NCBI GenBank assembly: GCA_002633005.1
Contig: NMRA01000548.1
Coordinates: 1-64,000, forward strand
DNA from: Phoronis australis
Taxonomy: Eukaryota; Phoronida; Phoronidae
Direction: 5' to 3'
Length of the DNA stretch: 64,000 nt
Within the stretch, counting starts at the first letter, position 1. Every line of letters starts with the position of its first letter. Below are positions 1 through 13,400 of this stretch, in pieces. Below the pieces are notes generated by a model. That model searched no databases, was not told the origin of the DNA, and saw nothing but the letters and a program-made list of their open reading frames with translations. The translations under genes were made by a program, and so were the position numbers.

Positions 1-1324
1 AACCGAATGTCGGTCAGGTCACTAAGCGAACGCGAGGAAGGATGGAGATTACATGATTATGTTTAAAAAAGGGAATCCTTCAAAATCCAATTTAAATTAT
101 ATTGTTTTTCCTGTTGGATCTACAGGTATCGATAAATAACTTGAGTATTGAGCATTCAATTTGTGCATAGCGGTGAAGTTTTCTCATTAGGATTTGGTGT
201 GTGGTGATCAATTTGGGCAAGATCATGAGTGGCCAAAAACAGGTGTGGCGAGCTGCCCAGATTTTTGCACTCGGGGAAAACACTGCCTTGGTTTCCATTG
301 CCTTTAGCTGGCTTTAACGCATGCCAACGCCAATATTATCCCAACAACAGAGGAATCTGTGTGATATAGGAGTATTCCCCTAAGCCTACTGTGCAGGACA
401 ATGTAGAAATTCCTTTGTAGTGCAGCAATGTAGGAAATGAAATAAACTTTATGGACAATCCAGAGGCGGTGCACCTGTAAATTTTTTGAATGTGGCAGCT
501 AAAAAAATTGAGACTCATTGGTGCTATGTTTCGAGCATGACAGTCTTAAATTTGAGTGTGACGGTCTGCTGTATTTAATAAGCCTGGCAAGATTACTGAG
601 ACTCATACATTTTCTGTTCACTCATCCTGGTGCTGTTCAAGATAATCATTGTCTCTCAAGGGCTACATTTAGGAAACTTTTTTAAATAATTTCACTATGC
701 CATGTTGTAAATGACAATATCCACTTTTGGTGAATTACCTAATGTATTCACAGGCAACAATAAATTGCGTCTTCTGTTTACGTAAAGCCCTGCATACCTA
801 GTAATGGCCAGCCTTATTTAATAATCGTCTTAAAAGCGTTCAAAATCATTCAAAGTTTGCTTCAAAATCATTTAAAGTTTGCATTAACTGATAATTTAGT
901 AACCAAAACGTTTAAATTTTCTGTTCCGTAAGCTTGACTAACTTTCAGATTTTAGATTTTTTGGTTGACGTAATTATGGTACCTTGTAACCTTGATCATT
1001 TTGTTGTTTTTGTATTTATTTAAATGGCTAAAATTAGAACTCCACTGTACCTATGTTTTTGCTGTGAAACCTGATGATACACAGATTTCTTAATTTTGAC
1101 ACCCAACACTCGCCCAGAAACCTATCAAATCTACATCAGAACTTTTTCATGACTTACTAGGCAGTATACATTATAATGGTTGGTACTATGCTCTGAAATC
1201 AGGCCAGTAACTCGCATTTTAACATATATATGCTATATCTACTTCCTGTTTCCTCTACAAGATTGAAATTGAGTGGACGCAAGGATTAATAATTAACAGT
1301 TAACGGATACTGCATTATTTGTAG
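1..1324. other. Presumed intron or upstream part of SAYSD1
   Basis: AT-rich sequence with no exon I can support. The short frame at 1-84 and the minus-strand frames at 92-518 have no splice or family support. The missing N-terminal exon of SAYSD1 is probably left of the window. Confidence 0.5.
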
Positions 1325-1702
1325 GTTGGGACGCCCGAAACCAAAGAAAGCCACGAATCCTCCCTTACCAAAAGTGTCAATGCAAAGACAGAAGGCCAGT
1401 GCACTTCAACATCGATTGAGTCACAGTCTACAAAGCTGCTCTCTTTGTCGAATGTATTAAAATTTTCCCTGTGGCTTGTGCTATTTGGACTCTTTGTAGA
1501 ACTTGAGTTTGGATCCGTCTACTTTATAATGTCCTGTTTCTACCTGGTGTATTTGAATATGCGCACAGGTGGGCGGAAACCAGACGAGCCAAGTGCATAC
1601 TCTGTGTTCAATCCCAACTGTGAGCGCATTGATGGCACATTGTCTGCGGAACAGTTTGAAAAGGAACTGATATATGGTCCTGGTTCTGTTGGGAGGAGCT
1701 GA
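1325..1702 (+). CDS. SAYSD1: SAYSvFN domain-containing protein 1, terminal coding exon (5' part outside or unresolved)
   Basis: The exon follows a clean acceptor (ttatttgtag) at 1324 and encodes 125 residues to TGA at 1700-1702, entered in phase 0. The first 40 residues are polar and Ser/Thr-rich. A hydrophobic stretch follows (LWLVLFGLFVELEFG, then YFIMSCFYLVYL), then the diagnostic PSAYSVFNPNCE motif and the conserved GTLSAEQFEKEL tail. This is the whole SAYSvFN domain, in the same order as human SAYSD1 (183 residues). The missing 50-60 N-terminal residues must lie in an upstream exon that I could not find in bases 1-1324. Known of the family: an ER membrane protein that binds UFMylated ribosomes at the translocon and helps clear stalled secretory chains. 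The neighbour COG2 is convergent. Identification is firm; the gene model is incomplete. Confidence 0.93.
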   Translation, partial: VGTPETKESHESSLTKSVNAKTEGQCTSTSIESQSTKLLSLSNVLKFSLWLVLFGLFVELEFGSVYFIMSCFYLVYLNMRTGGRKPDEPSAYSVFNPNCERIDGTLSAEQFEKELIYGPGSVGRS

Positions 1703-4304
1703 TATTTGAATTGGCACACGTTGTTTATCAAGGAACATCAATTTTGGCCATGTGTAGTCTTAAGAGGTGGTGAATACTACTCCGTCTATACTGTGACGAT
1801 AAGCACAATAAGGATTCTTTCCCATTCCACTTTGAAAACTTTTGGATAAAGTAGGTCATCCATGTGAAAAAACCAAGACCAAACTATAGTTAAGGACAAT
1901 ATTCAGTCATTAAATTCAGTGTGTGTAAGCTGTTTGATTATGAAGAAGTTGAAAAAAGATAAACAGAGTGGCCATATATGTTAAGTAGCTGTTCACATAA
2001 AATTGATATATTCCTGATAAAAATGATCATATCTGTGTTACACCTCCTCATTGTTTTGCAAATTATTTGCAATGTGCTCTTGCTGGAAAATGTTCTAATC
2101 ATTGTTGCAAGTTGAGATACGAGTATTATATTAAAAATGTGCACACTATGATGTGCACTTGAACATTATAACAAGCATGGTTTGTTTGGTTTCTTATTCC
2201 ACGAGTATCGAGCCAACTTGTGTCTGTTTACTTCCAGTGCTATTTCGAGTGCATGCTTGGATGTGAGTGTGATGACTTGATGGCGACTGCAGTTTTACCA
2301 GGTCACCAAACAGAATCTGAACCTTGAATAGAAACCATAGAATTGGAATGAGGTCAAACTGGTCTTCTTATAACTTGTAACAAGTTTCAATTAAGGCTTT
2401 AACACTGACATTAAATGGTACAAAATGCACTTCTTTTGTGAAACATAAAACTACACATATATATATAGGAATAACAAAATTTATTTTCCATATTGCCTTA
2501 ATAACAATTACCTGTAGCTGTACTACATGAACAACCGTTCAAATTGATGCCAAGTATGCATAGTCCCGTCTACATACTGATTATGTCCTCAAGCCCATTA
2601 TTTACACACATAACGAAAAGCGACCAATAGCAAGAACTGCTCAAAGTTTTTACAAGTTCTTGAGAAGTAATCTTCAATGTAATATGGTAGACAGAAGTGG
2701 AGTGCTTAAGGGTGCTGCCTACATCGGATTCATCAAACAATTGACGGGTGTGTTCATGATGGAGAGGTTTGTGTATCAATCTTACACGTCATATTAGAGA
2801 TAGAGAGGTGAGTTTTACATGAAATTTGGTAGAGGTGAATGGGAAAATGGAATTGCCACTAGGTGGTGCAGCAATTGTTAAATTCAACAGGAAATTGACC
2901 AGTGTTACTTCGCGATGCCAACACAGATGTTAAATTACACATCTAGGGGGACAGCACTAACTGAATTTGTTGGAAGCATTTTACTAGTCAAAGTTCATGA
3001 ACAATCAAAAATGTACAGTCAGGTGGAAAAACGGAAATCAAATTTTAAATCCGCTAAAACTCGACGCATGCTCTGTCCAGGTCCATACTGATTCTTCAAA
3101 AGGGTTAGGAAATACATCCACACGTAATGGACACTGAAATACTAATGACCAATTTAAGATATGTCTACCATGTTTTACTGACAACATGTTGGTGCATCTT
3201 AATCTCATTCATTGATGTATTTATAGTTTGCGACATTCTGTTTGCAGGTTACGTCCAAGTTTACAATCAGCATGCAGGGTTCTGTTTCATGAAAAGTGAC
3301 TAAGTTAAGGCAGAAACTTAATCTTGCGCTCCGACATCACTATTTCTGAGAAATAGTTAAATCTCACTCGAGCAAAGTGCAGTCTCTGACAATATACACA
3401 TAACTTTTAATTTCTATGAAGTATTTCTAGACTGTGATGCCCTCGTGATGCTCAGTATTGTTCTCAATAAAACTTAACGCCTAAATAGTATATTATATTT
3501 ACTAATGCAAGGATCAATACCTAAATGTATATTGTACTTCAGCATGTCGTAAAGGATTTGCAAAAACTGACTGAGCAACCCAATACAAAGACTCGGGTTT
3601 GGTGCAAATGAAGCGCTCCCCTCAATCGCCTCAACTGCTAGTAAGCTAAGTAACAGAACACGATGCTGAATCCCAGCAAATAAATGAAAATAGCGTGTAA
3701 AATGAGGCAGTTCATTCAACTGTGAAGCTTTACACATTGACATGAACTGTGCTTCAAATATTTGCATTGGAAGTAATAGACTACATACACACATCTTCAT
3801 ATGCACCAGGCCTTAGTTGATGTATTAAACAATAACACCCACAATATAAGTAGTAAGTGCAACAAACCAAAGAACAATAGTATGAAACAACCTTCAGTGA
3901 TTACATTATCCCCACTTTGAACTTGAATGAAACGACCCAATGAGCAAGAGCTACAAACAACCTGACAGTACATACTACCCAGTGAAGAAAAGAGCACCTT
4001 GTAATTGGCCTACCTGCCCAATATTATTCACAATTGTGGGTTTTTAATGTGTTCTTAAAGGATTCAACTTCTGAGGTTCAGAAAATTTTGCAACATCTTG
4101 CACTTCATAATAATTACAACAGAAGTTGATTGTGGCATCCGAACATCTCCACTGATGGATACTCTGTGTAAAGGACATTTTGCTGACTGTTAGCATTCAG
4201 TGGCAAAAAGCAGCACGTTCAGATACAATTAATGCAAAACATGAGCTGAGGTGACACTGAAGCCGAATTTCTTCCTTTGTGCAAGCTTCAATATCTTTTG
4301 TCAT
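1703..4304. other. Convergent 3' regions of SAYSD1 (+) and COG2 (-)
   Basis: No coding exon is seen here. It should hold the 3' UTRs of both genes. Possible poly(A) signals are AATAAA at about 3466 on the plus strand and its complement (tttatt) at 2480-2485 for COG2; neither is decisive. A fragment with the 'gccactagg' repeat signature lies near 2850-2880. The short minus-strand frames at 3474-3997 lack splice sites and family similarity. Confidence 0.5.
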
Positions 4305-4400
4305 CTAAGATGCACTTGATGCTTTCCTAGCATTCTCCACGAGATCAAACAGGTCTTGATAGCCTTCAATATCAGCTTTTGTGATACCCAGTAATTCCAT
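4305..4400 (-). CDS. COG2: COG2 last coding exon
   Basis: 31 codons then TAG. MELLGITKADIEGYQDLFDL corresponds to the human C-terminal IQKLGLQASDIKSFSALAEL. Acceptor ctttcag. Confidence 0.95.
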   Translation of the reverse strand: MELLGITKADIEGYQDLFDLVENARKASSAS

Positions 4401-7400
4401 CTGAAAGAGAACAGATCATCTTAATTTGAATTACCGAAGATGCCAAAACTAATGGATCAAATTTCGTTTCCATATCATGAAGTCGTATGAGATCCGACGT
4501 CAGTTTGCAGTAAGATTGAAAAGTATTTACCAGGTGCTTTATAGTTGCCCTACTCGCCCAAACTTCACTTTTACAGCAATTTTCACTGATTACAGGGGTT
4601 CTACAATTTGATAATCAGTTTGATGCCCATTATTCAGCAAAGATAACTAGTTCTCAAAAGGTGGAACCTGTTTAAGTGACTGTTGCCACTACTTCTAAAC
4701 ATAAATACTAAGTTATTTGTAAGCATAAAATATCTTGACTATACATTCCCAGAAATTCACAAGAATGGCAAAACAGTGCAGCGTTGTGGACTGCGAATTG
4801 TAACTTGTGAAGCCTTGGTTCAAAACCTTTGTAACCTTTCAGACTATGAGCATTGCACAAATTGTCCCTTGTCTCCTTGTATTGAGAGGACAGGGTTGGT
4901 TTCAACGCATCACGTGCCCTAGTGGTGAATGAGCTGAGGCTACACTTGCAAAAATATTTCGCAAAAATCAAGAGTTACCTGTTCTCCAAACCCACTGACA
5001 TCTACAGAAAACTGCAAACGAATCTTATCATCATCTGACATTCCTTGGTTGGCTGAGGCTGCTGATGACTTGGCTCGCTTCAGACGCTTTAAACTATCCT
5101 CCATCTTTTTCACTGACGTCAGAACGTCTGATGTAATTGATAAATATCTGAATAAAAAAGGAGAAAACATAACAATTTTCATTTATTTCAGTAAGAACCT
5201 CGCTTGTTAAAAGAAGTTTGTATATATTCATGATATCAAATATAACATCGAAGAATAACACTGCATTGTTGAAACAAATAGAACCAGTCTTTAAGGAATA
5301 TCAAAAGACATGCATGACCACCATTCGCCAGACGGATACAGAAACTTACCAGCAAAAACAAAATCACTATCAAACGAGTAACATGATACTCACTGTTGTG
5401 TCAACCTCCTCAATACAGTAGCACACCAGTCTTGTCTGATACCCTCAGGTAGTTTAGAGTGGTGGTCCCCCAGGAATAACTGGAGAGGTTTAAGTAGGCT
5501 GCTGATGTACGTTGATGGTTTGGTAGGCACCTGGCAGTAAGAGGCAATAGATGTCATGATACAAGTAATTGGAAAATTACACATCAAGAGGGTTATGGCT
5601 ATTTAATGGAAAAAGAAGCATAACTTAAATACCGGACAAGGGATGTGGATGTAACTAACAGTTCATATGGTATGCAAGAGTTGCCAGAATCTGACCTGTG
5701 ATTCCTCAAGGTCAGAACAGCGCCTCCACAAGGAAGAACTTGGGCAATGCTCATATACCTTTAGTTGTTCACGTTCAATCTATCCAATTGCAGGCAAATG
5801 TTTCTTAATACTCAGTTGACAAGTTTTGCTTTTAAGTGCATGGGTGTGAACACTTTCATTTTATTTTAATCATAAATTCTGGCAGGAAAACAAGTAGTGA
5901 TGGGCATAAATTTTGAAGCTTTTTAAAAATCCCAAATCGGTAAGAAATGTTGACTGGAAATATATTTTTTAAGAAAAGGAACTCAAAACAATGCAAAATT
6001 GAACATTTTGGTTTTGATAAGTGCCATGCTGTGCTGTGCTTATTAGGTCAAGCTGGAGTGAACAACAGCAAGTTTAAACTCAAATATATCAAGTTTGCAG
6101 CGGTGAATTTTCCCATTAAAGCAATCAGTGAACATCATCTGGTCCAGGGTTCAGCAAAAAAGAGTCTTGTGTGATAGAAATATTTTCGAGTTGTAAAATT
6201 TAACTGAAATAAGCATTTTTGTAAGAAAAGTCAAAATAATAATAGAAGGAGACGAAAAAAGAGGAAACTAGAAATCAAATAAAAGGAAATCGAAACCAAA
6301 AATGAAGAAATCCTCTTGAAAGAGGAAAATTCCAAGCTCAGGTGGTTTCATCAGTGTTTTACGAACGCTGACTTGGTGTAATGAAATAACAAAGCAAAGG
6401 TTTCCACTGAAAACGTGAAACCAAACCATGGTCTTCAAAGATGGCACTGTAAGGGTCTTCAAGCCTGCAAGCAATAAACTCTGAGAATAAAAATTATAAA
6501 ATTTAACGAATGACACGTACCTCTCGGTTAGTTTTCCTATAGAGTCGAGGTATATCACTGACAAGTTTGAGGTGCACAGAACACTGGCTTATGACTTCAT
6601 CTGTGATAAATGCACCGATCCTGGGCAGATCTTTTTTCAGTATGTCCTGGCAATCCTTTATGCTCGCTAAAAGTTGGTGGACGTTAAAGTCAATAATGAA
6701 TTATACCAAAATTTGTTTCAGTCTACAACAGAAATGTCCCATCATTAAGAGACTACCAACACTATTCCTATTCAAGTTTTCTGATTAATGCAAAGATGAT
6801 TAAACTGTCACAGCAAGAAAGTTAGTCTCGCCAGTTATAATTTATGCAAAATGGTTTCAAACTCAAAATAAGTAATCGTGTTTTAAAATACCACAGTGCT
6901 TTTTGTCCATACATGCACTGACTAGTGATGCAAAGGTCAACAACTAACATCTTGAAATTTTAAGCATAAATAGACGTTAGTTAGATACTTGTGCAACATC
7001 TTAAAATCTTACAGATATTCAACAACATGCAATCATGTACCTTCCAAAATTTTACTGTCTGTGGTTTTAAAACCCACTCCGTCCAACAGGGGGTGCACAG
7101 TCTTTTCGAAGAATTCTGGAAGCTGAAAATAAAGTAATTGCCATCGAAGCACAAAGAAAAGAATGAAAAGACGTTTGACTCTGGATTACAAAACATTTAT
7201 GTCTTGACATTGTGGACCCTCACGACTCCTTTGACCAAGCCTGAGTGCTCATAATTTGCTGGCCCTCATTGTTTGTAACATTAATGTGCTAGGATAAGGA
7301 AAATTAGTGAACAGCTGAAATAATGTGCTCACTGTCCGTGACACACTTTAATAAATCCAATATTCATTTTACAAATTTTTTTTAACAAAATGTTCATATT

Positions 7401-10400
7401 GAATAATTACTCACTCGAACTGTGACCAGAATATCTTGAATTTGATGGATTATGTAAAACTGTTATTAATTTCGGTAACTAAGTAAAAACCAAAAATGTT
7501 AAAACTATGGTATCTACTACTGCAATATGCAAATTTCATAAAAGAAGCCAGATTCTGTGAACTCAGACCATTTCCATTAAGCTCACTAGGTGGATCTTAT
7601 GTGTGAACATAGAGTGAGCGAATGAGTGAAGGGAAGTTATAGTTCAATTGTCTTCAAAATGTTGAAAATGACAACTTAAGTGGAGGAAGAAAAACAGAAT
7701 TACAGCCAGGCTCTAGTGTGGCCATATAAAATGATTTCAGGCCTCGCATGTGGGCCCATTGAAATGATCACCTGGAACCATTTTCTGCTTTATTAATATC
7801 TAGTTAAAACTGAGCTGAGGAGCTAGAAACCTGACTCAAGGGTCTAGCAGCGTGATCCAGTGGGACTCGAACACACGACCTCGAGTACAGAAAGCATACC
7901 GGCTTTTATCACACTAGGCCACACTGCCTCCTCTCCTGTGGGTAAGGGCCCAACCAAAAGATAAAAGAGGTCCTAGGTGCCGACTAGTGCCTACAACAGT
8001 GTGTGGGCTGCGCGAAAACTGGAGAGGTGCAAGCACATTTTGGGAAAGCTTACTCTGAGTGCTATGTTCTCTGTGTCAACTATGAGCGACACAAGTTGGC
8101 CAGTGGTGACACCTGGTGTAAGTAGAGACTGTTGCGCCCCCTCAATGGCTTGACTACCTGGTGTTGTGCTTGATTCAGTAGCAGCAGGTTGTTTATCCAA
8201 CTACGAATAAAACAAATGATAGACTTAGAGCTCCAAGCAGATTGCCAGCTCCACGGACGTTTTGCTTTGTGACAGCAATTTCATAATATTTTAATATTAA
8301 AATATCTTTAAATGTCAATTTTAATTTTCGTAATGACCCAATTGAAATCTAACTATCGAACTGAAAAATATCTATACCGATTGCTGTATTAATTCTCATA
8401 TCCTAACTATAGAAATCAGCAATCAAACAAATCAGAGTTCTGAAAGTAACGGCCCGTCTATGGTTAGCAACACTGAAAACCCTCCTGAAAGACATTAAAC
8501 GGGGAGAAATTAACATCAGAAAGTTCAAAGGTATACATCTCTCCTGCCCAATAACTTAAAGTTGCTATAAACTCATATTCTGTCAAAAAATTATCACAAT
8601 ATGTTAGTTGGCTTGTCACAGTAGATTATTTTACACAACAAGCTTGATTACTAAGAACTGTGAGTTCTCTGCAAGTCCACAAATCACCTCTAAAGTAGTT
8701 TCTGAAAAATGTTGACCATCTTCCTTCTCGTCAAAATCCCCAAAATTTCGAAGCAAAATTTCCACCAAACTTTTAATGATTTTGCGTTACTTTTTCATCA
8801 AATTCTCCTCTGAGTGTGCGCCATAACTTTGACGAACAACAAACTTTTTTGAAAACTACTTTAGTATGAACAAGGAGTGAGTTGAGACCATTTTATAGCA
8901 GCAGTGGTCGGTTATTAAAAAGTTAAGCAATTTTTGTATCAGCTTTAATCTTCAAACCACACACCTCTGCATTCGCCACCTCCTCTACCCAGTGACCATA
9001 TCGGGATATCATCTGTAACGTCAACTTCCAAAATCTGTGACAAAGTGGCTTCAGATAAACAGCACTTGTCCAGTTCTGGTGAAGACACGTCCACAGGGTC
9101 TGGGCAGACACCAGATTGAAGCCAGTACTTTGGTCAGACACGGCATTGAATCCAACCAGTAAACTGGACTCCAGGGCACCGGCTATCTCCTGAAACCTGG
9201 AAGACCACAAACGCAAAGATACATGAGGACATTATATCAGAAATATAATGTTTTGCGAAATACGAATACGATCAAGCAAAATTCTTGAATATGTAGCCAT
9301 AGCCTCTCTACTCGGGCATTATACCTCCACCTGCAAATACATAAACCTTCTTGTTATTTACCATGAACTCATAATAATTATCGTATTTGGTACTATTTTC
9401 TTCACAATATAGCCATTAGAATAATATGGGGAGTTCAGACACACGAAACATTCCCGATCAGATTAACAACAGAAACATTAAGAAATGTGTCGGGGTTAAC
9501 AGTGAAAAATCAGCAATGGTTATCGAACTTACTTGATTCAAGAAAAGAAAACAGCAGAGAATATCCAGCAATATACCAACAACCAGCCCCTTCTAGCGGT
9601 TTGTCAAAATGTCAATGTGCACAGCACATAATTTTGATACATGACTAACACGTGCCTCTTCAAAGAAACTCCCAACTACAACCACCAAAGCTAAGCTTCT
9701 TGGTAAATTGAGTTTTGGAAAAATTCATGGACAGTTGTCTATTTTGGTAGCACAGAATAAAAGTTATCTCCTTCTTGCTTTACTTTTACATGGTGCTAAA
9801 TCTAAAATAGACAATATGGTCTGCATACTAAACCTGATCATCAAATTGCCTCCGTAACAGACTATGGCATACTCTGACACGCGGGTTCTCACCTAATTTG
9901 AAAGTAGACAGGTAGGCTCCATTTAGCCATATATGAGTTATAGCTGGGGTGACTTCGCAGTCGCTTGACACTCGCCTGAGATCCACATTGCCTCTCAAAC
10001 CTTTCCAGGAAGTCAATGTTCAATAGGTAGTGCTGAAATACAGGTAGGCAGCATTGTGACACACTTCAATCAATCAATCATCCAATCCTTTAATTGTTAA
10101 CTATGTAAAACAACTGAAATGGAATTCAGCTTCCTTTCCCATAAATCTCTGAAACCTTCCTATTATCCTGATTGGGGAACATTCCCTTCACTCAAACTGT
10201 ATTTTTGTACCATCAATAATCTTCTCCCATGAACGAACTTCTTTGCACAGAACAAAGCTCCCTAGATAGTGATTTGAACCCATCGTACTAAGTTAACAAC
10301 TTGTTTGAGAAAAAAGAATGTGGTATTGCTTGTATATGATTTCTAGGAAGGAGGAGTTGTGAGAAAGACGAGAATTCTGTTAGCGGGACAAGAATCCCAT

Positions 10401-13400
10401 TTGCGAGAAAGCTCCAAGTGCTCGGGGGCAGACATCTAGGAATTAAAGTTATCCAATGGTGAATTTTGAAAAGGCAAGCCAGAGTACACTGACTCAAAAT
10501 TGAAGAGAAAGTAACGTGAAAATTATTCAGCAAGAAAATAAATATAAGTAAAACTGATTTACTACAGTCATTATACACTCTTAAGCATTTGCTGCATGAC
10601 AATGATTTAACATTTCAACAGTGCATGTTAAAACTGATTACTTCAATTTTGACTAATTGTCACTGCTATCATTAAAGGGGCCAAAAACTGAGCCTTCTGT
10701 CGAAAAATTAATTTTGGTTTAGGTCACTTACTGCAACAAAATCAGTGTCACACTGTCCTTTACTCAGATTAGAAATAATTTCAAGGCTCGAGACAAACAT
10801 GGGCAGGTCACGACTGCTTCAGAACAGGCTCAGAGAATTGCTCGTTAGTTTTAGTCGCCAAGAAAGTATGGCTGTTACAGGAATTCCATAATGGACTCGA
10901 GCAAAGAATAAGAATGTGGCATTGCTCTGGAAAAGCAAACAAGCTTGTCAAGAAACTTGATGTTTTAACACCAAAACAAGCTTTATAGTGGCTGTAAATT
11001 GTGATTTTCGATTTTGGTACATTCAACATTATGAAGTGAAAACCACAATTAGCAAGCAGTGCTCTAGAGGAACTGAAAATCTGATCCCAGAAATACTAGG
11101 CCAAACTATTGAACTCACATGATGGAATACTTCAGGGTCACCAGGAGCGAATACAGAAGGTGTCTTTGCTTCAATATTGAGCACTATCTCGGGCCATACT
11201 GCATTGACAATGAAGTCATAGCCACGGACAACCTCGGAACTGTGGAAAAAGAAAACTTGTTTGTGAAACTAATAAAGGAGATAATAAGTTACCTTTGTTA
11301 TCAAGGATGAAATTTATAAATTTAATGAACTTTTAAAGTTGATCCATAAAATTACATATTTTTAAAATTCTAGATGACCATAAAATCTTATTATAAGTAC
11401 TAAAAGTTGTTCGTAATCACGTGTCTTTTTGACTGCATTTTTTCTAAAAAAACTTGATTTTTCACGGAAATCACCATAATTTCCACAAACAAGAATTCTA
11501 TCATTGGTGACAAAACTAGCATACTCCCTTCAATACCATTTGAAAAAGAGACATGTATCCTAGTACCAACTCAGTTTTGTCAGACAATACACCCGTATAG
11601 AGAGTCAAGTTTTTACAAGTTGCAAGTATTGTGGAAGTTTTTTTGCAAGTCAGTGATCAACACAACAGAAGGGGTAGCATAGCTTGTGTAATTGTACAAT
11701 TTTCCATTTTAAAATTTGACCCAGAGTCTATGGAGCATTAATCCCTTTCACATGGCAATGCAAACCTCTGCCCGCTTTGTCCAAGGGTTACTTCCTTAAT
11801 CTTTTTGCAGTGTGTGGGGATGAACTCCAGAATTTTGGCAAACATGCCCTTCAGACCTTGTGGGTTGGAACGGATGAACTCTTCAGTAATTACCTAGAAA
11901 ATAAAAAATCCATTAACAATAACAGAACAAAAATGCTCAGCTTTCTCTTGACAAAGACATTATGAATAGAGAGCGTGGCGTCACCTCACTGAGGTAGTTT
12001 AGGAGATTCCACCATCTTGGTTCTAACCCTTCCCACTTGTCTACGAGGAATTACATAAGGTCAAAGTTTTTTATTAAAATATCAGCACATCCTCAGAAAT
12101 CGCTTTCGCATTATGTCCAGGTTCTCATTCACTCCCTTGCATACATTCACTAGAATGACCGAGATCTGAGGAGAAAGAGACATGTTTGTGTGCTCAATTG
12201 TCAGCCAGTAAAGCCAGGATTTCAACCCAGGTCTCCTAAATGGTAGTCTTGAACAAAAACCACTGAGCCATACTGTCTCCTCAAAGGTTATAACCAGAAA
12301 ATCACCAGATAAACCCCGTTTCAGAACACACATGGCTAATATGCTACACTGCAAGCTGCGGTAAGACCTTCAATCTATAAAATGTTAGTTCTGTTGAATT
12401 TTGCCGGTTTGAACAAATACGTAAATTCAAGGAAATAGACAACCAGCATATTGTTTGTCTCCAATAGGAGTAGTTGCTATAGGTGTGACGTAACCACTTT
12501 CCGTCCAAGATCATTTTGTAAGTCAGTTATGAGCCCATTTACATACATCTTCCATGAATGGTTTCACCATGTACTGCCTGACCAGGTTTTCAGCATCTTT
12601 AGTCTTGTCAATAGTGGCGTATGTCCTGAGGCACTGCCTCAGTATTTTGGTGTCTCCTCTCTCTAAACCTTCTTTAAATGAACCCTCCAAGCTGTACTGG
12701 AGAGTAGTGGTGATATTTGTGATTCTCTGGAAAGAATACAAAATAGTTTAGTTTTGAGGACAAGGAAATTCTTAATAACTAAGCTTCATATACAGTTATA
12801 CAGTACAAAGTATAATTAAAGAATCACTTTAGCTACATGCTTTAATTGACAAACCATGTTGTATAGTATCAGAAAAAATCTATTAACTAATAACTCAAAG
12901 CTTCAGTATACCTGCCTAATGAATTATAAGAAAACTTGTTTCACTTTCATTGCCTTTTTTCTCAGCAACAGGTGGTACGCAGTGCTTTATATAAAATATT
13001 GTAACTACTTCTATTACCGGACGTTGCCATGACTACCAAACATCAGTAAAACCACCACTTACAGGCTTCACCTCCTCCACCAGAGGTGTTCCTCGACTTT
13101 TATTCACGTAAAACTGTAGTTTGTTGAATTGTGTTGCCACCCGCTCTATTAACTGACCACTCAGTTCACTGAAGACAGAAAAACATCACAATCATGTACT
13201 TAATACTTTTAAGTATTAAAATACCAACACCTTAAAACAACATACTAAGAATTGTTTTAATAGACATTATTGACAACAAATAACTAAAAACAAAGCGCCA
13301 CTTCCCAACAATACAAGAATGGCTATCTCATCAGTGCTGAGAACTTCTCCCTGTGCCTACATGTGGAATACTTGATCAAAAGTGAGGAGCAAAGTGTAAA

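Noticed and set aside
10732-10797. Exon-like frame MFVSSLEIISNLSKGQ on the minus strand with a perfect donor gtaagt, resembling the human MDFVRRLERQ region of COG2
   Set aside because: No acceptor gives the required phase, and the real exon at 9893-10032 joins its neighbours exactly and carries ERQCGSQASVKRLR.
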